DNA from: Epiperipatus broadwayi
Taxonomy: Eukaryota; Onychophora; Udeonychophora; Euonychophora; Peripatidae
DNA length: 64,000 nt
Assembly (NCBI GenBank): GCA_028023455.1
Contig: JAQFVV010012394.1
Coordinates: forward strand, 25,619,053 to 25,683,052
Direction: 5' to 3'
This document shows positions 1-12,400 of the stretch, piece after piece. The notes below the pieces were generated by a model. The model was not told the origin of the DNA. It searched no databases and saw nothing but the letters and a program-made list of their open reading frames with translations. Every line of letters starts with the position of its first letter. The stretch's first letter is position 1. The translations under genes and the position numbers were made by a program.

Positions 1-1320
1 CTAAAATCGAGCTTGTATATAAATTACTTTAAGGCTTATCACTAATAAATTAATTTTGATATTTTTTCTCCCACATATAGCACAATTTTTTGAAAACATT
101 TTGTGTATTTAAACTTTTTCGTTTTATCAGTAGGTGCATTCTTTCAGCTATAATAAAGCCATATCTCAAATAAAATGGATAAAACCCACCATGCTTTGCA
201 AAAAGCATATTTATTTATTCAAAAAAGAAAAAAGCTGGCAATAGAAATAATAAACTCAAATTAATTCAGAACTAGATAAATATGGGTCACCAAAATTTAA
301 GAATAAGCAGCGGTCTTGGTTGTTAGAAAATTAGTTCTAAAATGATCCACATATGCAATTATATTAATAATGTATAAAAAATGAGATGTTTTTAAAATTA
401 AAAAGCACATTTTTTTCTACATACATTTAAAATGTCAGTCATTTTGTAATACAGTAAGTTATAAATTAATATTAATGTTTTTTCACAATTTTCAGTAAGT
501 GTTTTAGGTTAGGCTATTTAAATTCCTTGTTTTATCGGCAGTGATGCTTTTACGACTATACATTAAAAGATATCATTACTTAGAATATTTAGATTATAAC
601 GGTAATATTGCTACTGCTGCTTTAACCAGGAAAGATCAATTTAGACAGATCTACACTTGACTAATAATATTTGAAAATCAATATATGATGTCAGCTATAA
701 CACAAATGTTGAACAGAGGTGAGCTGTGATAAAACACTGATTAACTTGCTCCATGTAACAATACCCTGTCAACTATTTCGAAGCAACTTGGTGTAAAAAG
801 AACATTTTAAATTAAAATGTTATTAGCAAAGATTGAGACAGAGATTTGAATAGCTTCTGCAGTAACCTTCTTTGGTGACTGCATTATTAGAAAATAGTAT
901 CGCTAATTAACAACATGCGGGGCCAAGTCCTGAAAGCTTCTGACTTTGATTTACCTAAAAATTATTTTTTTCTTGGGTCACCATACAAAATCCTATTAAC
1001 TGGTTTCTAACACATAAGTGTGAGTTCATATTATATAATTAGTATTGAAAATTTTTTACTATGTAGTTGTGCCCTAAGTGACGTAATGGTTTATATTCCA
1101 TAATGCTAAATTCAATTCACTGTATCAGATCTAGTCAAGAAAGTAAAATCTAAAACACAACTAATGATTTCATTGCTACAAGCAGGCTTCTTAAGTGTAA
1201 AGAACTACAAAACAACAGCATATTTATATTAAATGCTACCCACAATTCCATTTACTTCCCATCAACCCTTAATATTAAAAGAACTTTTAAATAAGTTAAT
1301 TGCTTCAGAATCATAAATTT

Positions 1321-1963
1321 TTAATAATATTCTTTAATTTTTTTAATTTCATTTCTCTCAAAAAAGGCAACCATAGCTTCTTCAAAATTAATAGTGTGGC
1401 ATGTATCTTTTTCATGGACATACAAAGCAGAACTAAGATATTTATTTCTAACCCTATTTTTATGCACCTTTATTCTTTCATTTAAGCCCAAACTACTCTG
1501 ACCTATATAAACCTTACAAAAACAAGGGATAATATACATTACACAAGGAATAGTCTTCCTATCAAAAATTTCCTTTGTATTATTTAATAAATTATTCAAT
1601 GTAATACCCCTTTTCCAAGCAATTATCTTATTTCCAAAGAAATTACTATTTTTACATACAATTTTATAAGAAGACAATTTAAATGACAAAGAAATAAAAT
1701 CATATTTTTCTTTGTCCTTTATATCATTATAAGTATTATTATTAAATAAAATACTTTTAACAAATTTATCAGAGTAGCCAATACTCAAATAATCTTTATA
1801 AAATTGATTTTTCTGAAACAGAGCTACTCCATTAGAATTATTTAATTTCTTATTCCTATAACAATAATTTCTTAAAGCAGTTATAGAGCGATCTTCATCC
1901 TGCAGTGGATTGATAATGGTTGATAATGATGGATTTTTATATATAAAATAGAATCGGTATATA
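1321..1963 (-). pseudogene. Penelope-like retroelement fragment: end of RT plus GIY-YIG endonuclease
   Basis: On the minus strand an open frame runs from about 1963 down to 1321. The upstream part reads like the C-terminal region of a Penelope reverse transcriptase (KNPSLSTIINPLQDEDRS, then YLSIGYSDKFVKSILF). It is followed by a GIY-YIG nuclease-like segment: VMYIIPCFCKVYIGQSS, then LNERIKVHK, with a conserved downstream FEEA and Glu-rich end. GIY-YIG joined to RT is diagnostic of the Penelope-like order. The catalytic RT core is missing (5' truncation), and one glycine of the GIY motif and one of CGK look lost, so this copy is dead although still mostly open. No hammerhead or terminal repeat is visible on its left side. 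Confidence 0.75.
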
Positions 1964-3070
1964 AAGCTATCTGAAATTCAAATGTAAAATATCTTTTCAT
2001 TCAGTCCTGCTGTTAAATTCAGACTTTGTTTTCAAAGTAGCACGACTAAAAGAAATATATTGGTGGGGTGTTAAAGATATTTTATCCATATATTTGCATC
2101 GTATTCAAGTAATTAAGATATGTTCAGTGAATTTTATTTCTTTATATCAATTGCACAAATTTCTGTAACAAACATATAGTAAAATAACAGATTTTTCCGA
2201 ACCTGAATTGGACATGCTTTTGATGCTGTTAGGTTTATTTCACTAAACTCAGGAGTATTCTATGAAAAATGTTTTTTTTACTCTGCCTTTATAAGAATTA
2301 TAAATAATATTTACTAAGGCTGTAACCTCAAGAATATGCGTGTAAAAATGTGATAGTAGGGACCTCTACAGGTCTTAACCACAAGCTTACGCTTTGGAAG
2401 AATTATAAATACAAATGTCTATTATGTATGAGTACATGTAAATAGATAGATATATAGTGCATATAAGTATATTTAATTTATTATATTGATAGACAGAAAA
2501 ACAACTAAATTTATATAATTGTGTGTTTAAAGTGTTTGTGTGTGCGTGTGCATGTGCATCCATATATGTTTAAATAAATGAATGTAAAACTATTTATAGA
2601 ACAAACGATTCCAAATGCATTATTAAGTAGATTCGTAAGTTAGATTTTCAAAAGCTCATTTAAATGAAATTGTAAATAAAGCCCATATTTTATTATATAC
2701 AAGTTCATTTAAATGATTCTTTGGAAATTAATTTGTGTTACATATTGGATAAACTGTAAAATTATTTGTGTTTATTGTAATCGTTTAAATATGTGAATGT
2801 ATATATATACAAAACAATTAATGCAATACATTTGCCAATTGCAGTTTGGAAAAACACTGCTAAATAGTTGACAGCATAAGAAATAATAATAATAAACCAG
2901 ACATTGTATGAGGAAAAAAGTGCACAAAATAGAATACAATGATATATTAAGATTAATGGCAATGTTATAAAATTTGGCTTGAATTCTGTGTGTAGAAATA
3001 TATATATAATAGAATTTAGGGTACTATTAACATCCATTATTTACATTTATTGAGGTTTATTATGATTAAG

Positions 3071-3308
3071 TATAATTACATATGTTATATATAGAGCTCC
3101 TAAATAAGCTCTTAACAAGCTTTGCAGAATATCCCAACCCCTGGGCTTGTCCTGGTATTCTTAATCTAATGCAACTAGTCTGGAGTTGGGAATATTCTGC
3201 AAAGCTTGTTAAGAGCTTATTTGCTAGCTCTATATATAACATTTGTAATACAAGCTTGTTAAATTAGGTCATGTTTCATATGACTTGATTTCTTTGTAAT
3301 TATATATG
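3071..3308. repeat. Foldback (palindromic) element with 14-bp imperfect target duplication
   Basis: Left arm 3085-3136 (tatatatagagct ... aacaagctttgcagaatatc) is the reverse complement of right arm 3186-3240. The right side continues with a family-typical tail containing ggtcatgtttcatatgac. Flanks are TATAATTACATATG (3071-3084) and TGTAATTATATATG (3295-3308), 12 of 14 identical. The left arm lacks the tail present at the right. It lies 115 bp upstream of NARS1 exon A. Confidence 0.7.
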
Positions 3309-3422
3309 CTGTGTGTATGTGCTCTTACATATATATTCCTATGTCTGTTTAATTTTATATATAGATAGTGTTTAGACTTAAGCACACTTATGACTAACTG
3401 TTTACGTAAACATTTTTTATAG

Positions 3423-3479
3423 GAATCACTTGTTGATATCCAGTTGGATCATAGGCACATGCTACTTCGAGGAGAAAAT
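3423..3479 (+). CDS. NARS1: NARS1 exon A
   Basis: Encodes fragment residues 1-19 (begins [13 protein letters not shown], ends RGEN), in phase 0 at both ends. The acceptor is ttttttatag and the donor gtaagt. It is the first recognisable exon in the window. The preceding exon, expected to end in ...NLINE-like sequence, was not found in 1-3422. A foldback element ends about 115 bp upstream. Confidence 0.93.
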
Positions 3480-6400
3480 GTAAGTTTTTTTTTTGGAATA
3501 AATTTTTAAAAGCAATGCATATAGTTACATTATATATCTGAGTTTAAAAATAAATAATTGAATGGTTTGCATTCAGGAGATTATATGATGTCCGAGCACC
3601 AGAAGAGAAAGATTTGAGCTATTATCCATGGATTTTTAATAGATCTGGAGTTTGTGATTGTATTATTGTATTAAACTATGCAGGACCTCCGTTAAAATTA
3701 AATATTGAATTGGGATTATTACTTTTGTTTATTAGTATAAACCAAATCTATTTAGTTTTAACAATCTAGAGCAGAAAATAATTCTTCTAAAATTGAAGAT
3801 TTTAAAAGTTGATGATCTCTAAAGAAAAGATTGATTAAATTTGGTAAAAGCATTATGACATTTCATTTTTTTTTTTGGCCAAAATAAAACAAAAGGTCCA
3901 GAATCGAGGGCTGGATTATTATTAATCCATCATTCTTGGCTTTCAGACTTTTTCAGATTATTGGGTTGATTGGATTTAAAAAAAGTCACTCGGTATAAGT
4001 AAATGACAAAAAAATAATTAAGTTGAAAAAATTTGTGCCAAATATGGTAATAATTTAACAATAATTAAACTATACTTTATTAAAGAATGTTATTTAAAAA
4101 AGATTATTAATTAATGGTAAATCAAATTTAAATTTATTGTGTTTATGATGAATATTGTTTCTGCGTAGTAATTAAATAGAATTGAATGGTAATGTATTAA
4201 TTATTATACTGCTAATAAAAAATTACTAATTAAAGAAAAAAAATGAATGTATTGTTAACATTTGTTAGATTTCGTTTCTTTATTATTTTACTACAATGGT
4301 CAAATATCCAATACAATTTATTTGTCCATAATGTTATCACAAATACATAAATAAGTAATCAAAATAAGATTGAAATAAACAGCTATTAATAACTGTATTA
4401 TAATATTTATCGACTGGCTTTCATCTCCATTGACACCATCTTGATGGTGTCAATGGAGATGAAACCCATTCGATAAATATTATAATATAGTTATTAATAA
4501 TTGTTTATTTCAATCTTACTTTGATTGATTATTTATTTATCATTTTGCAAACAATTCATCAAAATGGAGCTGCTTCGTATTTGTCATTTCTGAATACAAT
4601 TTGTTTCATGTTAAATGTAAGTTATTAATTTCTGCCCAGAAATAAATACATATCTTTATAATGTGTTAATTAAATCACCCAACAATCCTTAGTAGTAAAT
4701 TATCTTATTCACTTGACTCACTTTGAAAGTTGATAAAAGGCACAATGCAACTTACGGATGAAAATCCCTTAATTTTAATAATTCAGTTTTTTTCATGAAT
4801 TAAAGAGGATTGCTCTTGTTTGTGAGAACACTTGATATTTGCATGTCGACGCATGGCTTCTATTAAAAACTATTATTAAAATAAGTAGAAAAATATAGCA
4901 CTGATTTATTTTTAAGCATTTCAACTGTAGCCATTGCTGAATTACTCATGTTTATATATCTTTTGTATCCTGTGCTGGCAGTAGAAACATATCACATTGA
5001 ATTGCATGTTATATAACAGTTGTGTTGAAATGAATATTCTTATTTATAATAACTTAATATCTTCATGCATCTTTATTATTTGATCTGTTATTGTCGACAT
5101 TTAAACCTGATTGTACTGCTTGTATGCTTAATGGTATTTGCTATGATGAAAATTTATTATTATTATTTTTCCTTGCACAGTGTATACCAATGGAAAAGTG
5201 ACTGGTTATGTGTCCAAAGTGCATGGAGCTCCACCTCATAAGTCAGTGCATGTAGTGACAGTTTAGCTATTCATCACAAAAATTTTAAGATACTTCCACA
5301 TCTGGATCATAGGTTACGATATGAAATGTATGTTTTCAACTTCATAGATTATCTTCAATGGTCTCTCATTTCACAAATTCTTGCAAAGCACTTGGAGACT
5401 TTCTTCTGACTCATGGTTTCACTGTCATGCATAGTTTGAATTATTTCAAAAATTTCAGTAACAGTTTCGCCCGATTTAAAAATAAAATTTTATGTTAGCA
5501 TGTTGTTCCATTGTGGGTTGGGCAACAAAACACACAGTCACATTTTATATTCGTGATCCAGGCAAACCAATGCCTTAAAATTTTTGAGGTGAATTACGTC
5601 ACTATTAAGCACTTGTTGATTTGGAGATGGCATTGCAGAAAACCTGGAGAGAGAATTGATCGCTTTTTCATTGGAACACAGTATGCATATAGTTAGTCCA
5701 TTGTAAATTTATCTTTGGTTTCAAAGGATCTGAATATATTATATTTATAGTTTTATCTATTTGAAGATTTTTCTTTGTCATAGTTTTTTGATAATTTAGA
5801 ATTTTTTTTTTTGTCATAGTTATATATTGTTTAATGTTACTCCAAAAATCTAAAAGTTATTTAATTTTCTTTAAGAAAAAACCTACTCTCCTCTTAATAT
5901 ACTTTCCACAATACTGTATAAAGTATTATCAAAAGCACTTTGGGAGAAATATAGTTTTTTCAAAGATTTGATATGAACAATGATTGTTAAATCATCACTT
6001 TATTTTTTGCATAAGCCTATTGATATTAATTGAATCTCCAGCTTTGTTTTATAATGAAATTCGTACTGTTAATTGTGTGAGCTTTTGTATAATATTAAAA
6101 TGATTGTGATGTTCGCATAAATTCTTTTACAATGTTTGCTTTCTTTGTATTCTTACCTAAATGAAATTAGAATATTTCATGGGGCAGTTTTTCCATTTTT
6201 AATATTATTTTATCAGTGGTAATGGATTTTTTTAAATTATTTTAAGCATTTTCTTTAGATATGTTATAATCTGCTGAAAACTTATTTTATGATATAACTA
6301 GTTGTATCCACAACTTCACTTGCATTAGAATAAAATAATATAATGCAATTATATAGTTTTCCATGGCTTCTGTATTCACATATTTTTTAAATGAAAAAAT

Positions 6401-9400
6401 AATACTCATCAATAGCAATATCACAAAAAATTTAACTTTTTACAATCAATTATATTACTGAATAATCAACTTTTAATATTTATTTTAAATATATTTCTCA
6501 TATTATAAACTAATTAGTATTATTAATTATTAAGCATATACTGATATATATATATAATATATCCAAGTCATATCAAAACACACACTTAAAAAAACAAAAT
6601 TAATAATTACAAATAATCATTTGTAAATAATAATTAATTTCATGGAATTTGTTCCTGGCAATTATTGAAATTATAATATATTTAAATATGTGCATTTTTT
6701 TTTCCCAAGAATTTTATTGTTATTAAATTTTATTTTATTGCTCAAAATCATGCATTTCTAATTTTAATAATTGCACGTAATATTCATTTATATATGGTAA
6801 TTAAATTTCAAGATACAATTTTTGGCATTCTATTTGTAATACATATGTATTTATGTGTTTTTCAATATATATATATTTATCTATCTCTTTTGAATAGAAT
6901 CATGCATTTAAATAATAAATATTGTGTTGACATATTGGGAGGGGAGATAAGACTGATTTAATTTCTAGATTTATGATATGTCCCTGATCCTGGCTGAAAT
7001 ACTATAAATTTATGATTTAGTTGTAGATTTTCTTTATGCATTTTTTTATTCATGCTTGTGTATGGTTGATTAATAAACTTCATTAACAAATTTTATGATT
7101 GACAGTAATTGAAACATGGGTGTCCAAGTAAAAAAGTGACTGGTACTCTCTCCAAGCTGTCTGAAGTACCATCTCAAAATCTATGCATGTATTGTCTAAT
7201 AACAATGGTATTTACCACGAAAATTGTAAGATCGCATATATAAATGATAATAAAAATATATTTTAACGATACTTCAAAATATTGTTCTGGATAGTTTTTA
7301 ATATTGTTTAAAGTATATAATTTATAAAGCTATTATTAAAAGATTGTTAATTTATTATGCACTTTGCAAATTACAATTTTTTTTAAAAACAATTAAAGCA
7401 AAAATTTATATGCTAGTAAAATTCTATACCAAAAAGGAAAGAAAATTATGCATAATTCTTCAAGATTAGTGCAATATTTGTTGAGTTATAAAGTCATAAA
7501 CAAACTTTTACATTTATATGGTAATATAGATTACGTGATATGGTATAATTTTGGGTCTTCTCTAAATATGTGCAAGCAAGTGTATCAGCTTCTGGAGCAT
7601 AAGGTCCTTGGATCAATTCCAATTCTATCATTTTTAGTGTTTGAACTTAGTATCATGAAATCCCAAATAATAAAACCATTGATTATTTATTTTTTATTTT
7701 ATTAATTATATATACATACATATGTTATATATGTATGCACACACATTTCATTTTAGATGGTCAAAATTCAAGCTTAAAAGTTGTTTTCATTATAAAATTT
7801 AAAATATTAATCAATCTTAAACAAAATTTATAATAATGTAAAAGTAAATAAAATTTATTTAAAATATTAAACAGTTTTAATTTCTTATAGAAAAGATGTT
7901 TCATTTTAATAATCATATGATAAACTATTCTATAGTAATAATTTTGTATTAATTATTAAATTATATATATATTGTTTTTAATGTTTTTAATATATTATAA
8001 GTTGAATGATGTTCACTGGACAGAGTTGTTAAAAAATAGTATATTATAATTAGTAAAAGGAGACATTTTGATAAAGTTCTTATAAGGGATGAATACTGGT
8101 TTGATTTTTTAACTTATCATACCATTTATATCTTTCTTAAACACTTTATCAATACTTTTATAACAGTTTCGACTGTCCTGCAGTCATCATTTTTTAAAAT
8201 AATTTTATTTTTATTTTTAAATTATTCATTATTACTTTTGTTTAAGAATGATTAATATTTTAAATTATATGCACACATGTATGTTTCTATGTGAATATAT
8301 ATAAAATTTTTATTTACAGATGTCTAAAATTTTTAAACTTCGTTCAATCGTGACTCAGTGCTTCAGAGAACACTATTTTGATCGAGGTTATTACGAGGTA
8401 AGATATGCTTCTTGTTTTAAAGTCTTTTGCATTTATTGTTACTTAGCTCATTTGAAAATTCACATGTATGACTTAAATATATTGTATATATAAACAACTA
8501 ATAAAACATTATATAATTATGTGACTATATTGAATAACATTAATTTAATTTAGGCCATGTATAGAAAATTTTACAATCTTTTAAACTATTAATGGAAAAC
8601 ATAAATCAGTCTCTACTGGACATATGTTTCTGTCATAATTGATCTCATTAGCAGTCTAGAATCAGTTGCCATTATGAAATATAGCAATGCATCCAACATT
8701 TGATTTGGTATTAATATTTGGAAGTAAAATTTCAAAGATGGCATAAGTTAAACATTATTTAGATTGTTATAAATTGGTATTAATAGGGTGTATATATCTA
8801 TCCTGAGAATGAAAAATCTTTTTAAATATCTTTTGGGAAAAATTAGTTAGTCAATAAAGAAAGAAAAACTTTCCATACATTATTTTATGGTATTATTATT
8901 TTAGTGTATGAATTTGTAGACAGCTTGTCTATTAACAAAATTTTGTAAAAAAAAAAAACCTATAGATATTCCAACCAGGAGATAGATTCTTTAGTGGCTT
9001 TACTAAGCTTTTCATTTCTGTCACTGAAACCATGTATTCAACAATCATTATATTTGTGATACTCATAAATCAATGAATGTTAAATTCTGTTTATGAAATT
9101 TGAATCTAATAATCATGAATTGTCTTGAATCTGTTATTGAGACTTCAGATATGTCTAAGAAGCTCATTTCAGCTGGCTTTACTGTAGATATGGAAAAAGT
9201 AATTTACCTGGAACTTAGTTCCATTTTTGATACTCTTCTATTAGATGTCAGCCACTTGATGGTGTTGTTGCTATGCAAAAACACAAATATAACTTACTGG
9301 GCCCACCCGGTTATTTGTGAAAGAATAATAATCATACGGGTTAACATAATTCATTTATTTCCTTAATAACATTTATTGGAACAATTTTACGTAAACATAC

Positions 9401-12400
9401 ATTATTGCAAATATTCTATTATAGCAGAATTCCCCTTGTATATCAGCGCTGGCTGTCAAAACCATCACCCCCTCTCCCCGCAAACTTTACAAAGTCTACT
9501 AGCATTGCTTGAGAGATAATTAACTACATTGTGGTGGGAAAAAATGCTAAGAATGCTTTAATTACTGAACTGTCTTACTTTTTTGGGTCATTTTTTGAAA
9601 AGGAAAAATATTTATTTATTGATTTATTACAATAGCTATCTTTGAAAGAATATGTGTATAGATATTAATGGCACAACCTATTAAGAATGATTAATAATTT
9701 CCAACTTGATTGGGTTTCTTTTTTAAGATTAATAAATGTATTCTTTGGACAATTTCTTTTGGTCTCTGGATAGAACTACGAGAAATTTCACAGTCATACA
9801 TTTTATTCCAAAGGCTTAACGTAATTCATTGATTTCCTTAATCAATTCCTGTCATTTAGTCGATAACAATTTTACACTACAAAAAATTTAAAAAGCTTTA
9901 ACTACAAGTGGCCAAAAATTTCATTATATGTAGGGCAGATGGTATACCTTTTCACATCTGCAATAATTAAAACTTTTATCAATTATGTACTTTATTGCAA
10001 AGATTCTATTAGAGTAGAAGAATTAATTCCTTGTGTACACCAGCTTCTGTGGATGGCAGTTACATTTTTAAGTCAGCCATTTTATTTGTCGCGGGCGTGT
10101 TCTCGTGCAAACATGACTTTTCGCCTGAGCTGGGCGAAATCTTGCTTGGACGTATCCTTTCCGAATATTTTTAAGGTTTACGTTGAGTAGGGAAGCGTGG
10201 CGATGGGTTGATAATTGTTAGGAGGTAATTGTAGGTGAAATGACTTGTAAGCTGATTCCTTTGACATGCATATTTGAAGAGTTGTGGCAGGCTGAAGTCC
10301 AGACACCCTTCCACGATACTGTAGTGAACTTTGAACTGTGAGCATTGGGATAAAGTGCATAACACTAAAGCAGGCTGGCCATTGATAAATAGCATCTTTT
10401 CTGTATTTTATAGCATAGAAATAATGCCATCGGTGCCAACTGCCGCGTTTAAACGGCTTCTTTCTGTGCTTTTGCATAGATATGTAGGCCTAGAAGATGG
10501 CGGCCACATAAACGGCATATTTATGTACTTTTGCATACAAATAGCACCATTAAGCAGCTGACATGTTCTAATAGAACAGTACCCCATTTTTTATAGCATA
10601 ATTCTTTGGTTCTAGAATTTTGGTTGAACATCAAGAAATGGCATTTTAATTTGAGATGAGTCTTATGGGTGAAATTATATCTTCAGTTATTGACAAGTCT
10701 GACCTACTTATCAGTTTTTTTGTATAATTTCTATGAGATAACTTTTTGGTATCAGTAAAGGAATATGAAAGAGTAGGAAATCACTGCAAAGAGTAGACTT
10801 GAATGTACCGTTAAAATTTTTCATGGTAATATTTAATTGAATATTAAGAATTTTGATGTAAGTAATTTTTCTCCAAACAGAGACACAGTATATTCATCAG
10901 AATATACTAGTGCCAAAGAAGTTATATGTTAAGTTCTCATATCACAACTTCAGGTAGTATGTACTACTTTTCCAATGAATATTATGTTGTTAATCTGTAC
11001 TGATGAAAGTCAATATATATAAACACTGTATGTCACAGTGAATAGATATTCTCCAAATTGCTTCCAATGCTATCTGAATTAATCATGTTATGTTGCAACA
11101 TAGCTACAAAAATTTTAAGCCCTAATTTGTTTGGATTATGAGTTGTGATATGAGACGTTACAGTATGTTTCATACATTTAGGGATTATCTTCAGTGTTCA
11201 TCTTGCTCTCACGAAATCTGCATATCATATGAAAATGTTCTTGCGATGCATATTTTACTACTATACAAAGTTTGAATCATTTAAAATGTTTTCGTTATTC
11301 CCAATTTAAAATAAAAGTTAATGTTAGCATATTGTCCCATTGTAAGTTATATTACAAAACACACGGTCACATTTCATGTTATGTCATGATACAGATATGC
11401 TATCTCCTTAAAATTTGTGTGGTAAATAGCTAAACTATGCTGCTATATAATACATGCATTGATTGCCAGATAACTCTGCAGATAGCTTGGATAGAATAAT
11501 CAACTTTTCATTGATCTACATTCTGTATGTCAGCATACTACAGGGAAAAAGATTTTTCAGGCTTTCTCCAAAAGGAAAAATGAAAAAACATTATTATCAG
11601 ACTACCTATAGATGAAGGTTCTTGGTGGTTTTCCTTTCTTCTTTACCCTTTAGCTAAAAATAATTTATTACTTTTTTTTTGCTTGTTTTAAAAGTCAATT
11701 GGATTAATTATGAGGAAATTATCTCAAGAAAAATTCCAAAGTTTGTTTGGAACTTTTCAGTTATGTAAATTTTTTTTCAAATTTTACCTGGATTTGAACC
11801 CCAACTTTTGGCTTAGCAGACAGAAAGCACAATCACTTTATTATGAGTCCAATGCTTTTACTCTTAATTCATATATTAAGTTCTACTCATCTTTTTTTAT
11901 TTATTTAAAATCTGAAGGTTTTAATATGTAAAAACATAAACTGCAGATCTTATCCAGAAATGTCTATAAGTAAACATTTCGAGAGGACTTCAAAATTATA
12001 AAAAAAGATTTGATTGTGTTAATAAATGTGATAGAATGATAAAGCTTCCAACCACATAGTAGGTTAACTTAATTATCCATTAACTTAACGGGTGACCTGC
12101 ATTCTATTTGCATAATTAGTGTTTAAAAACCAATCATGTTACCCAGCATAATGATGGGCGAGACCTAGTCAAAATGTCAGTGCTGTAATAATAATATGCA
12201 GCCACATGTAAGAATCTGAAATTATATATATATATTTATGTATCCAGGTATATTAAAATATTTTCAATTTTTTTTCTTATTTTAGGTAACTCCACCAACT
12301 TTAGTACAAACTCAAGTGGAAGGAGGTTCAACTTTATTCAAAATGGATTATTTTGGTGAAGAGGTATGTAATGTTTTCTGAATTAGACGTAAATTAAATA

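Larger units (their letters stand above)
1..3422 (+). other. NARS1 intron or upstream sequence
   Basis: AT-rich non-coding sequence leading into exon A. It contains a Penelope-like fragment on the minus strand (1321-1963) and a foldback element (3085-3294). The first 1300 bases show no exon, RNA gene or other feature I can support. Confidence 0.6.
3480..8319 (+). other. NARS1 intron A-B (4.8 kb)
   Basis: Starts gtaagt and ends tatttacag. It holds a hairpin element (4345-4542), a dispersed repeat (5180-5700, partly repeated at 7110-7240), a tRNA-like relic (7575-7622) and a Penelope 3'-end scrap (8080-8200). The piece at 3590-3700 resembles 22530-22640. The rest is AT-rich DNA without recognisable features. 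Confidence 0.7.
8398..12285 (+). other. NARS1 intron B-C (3.9 kb)
   Basis: Starts gtaaga and ends cttattttag. It contains a diverged direct repeat pair (9330-9480 and 9810-10070), a locally GC-rich segment (10040-10565), a second copy of the dispersed repeat (11080-11545) and a tRNA-like relic (11786-11862). Confidence 0.65.

Noticed and set aside
1-3422. Search for the preceding NARS1 exon
   Set aside because: No stretch ending in the expected NLINE-like sequence with a phase-0 donor was found, so the exon is probably outside the window.
10171-10561. Three open frames of 74-99 codons
   Set aside because: Overlapping frames on both strands of a GC-rich patch, with no splice or family support; noted as an island instead.
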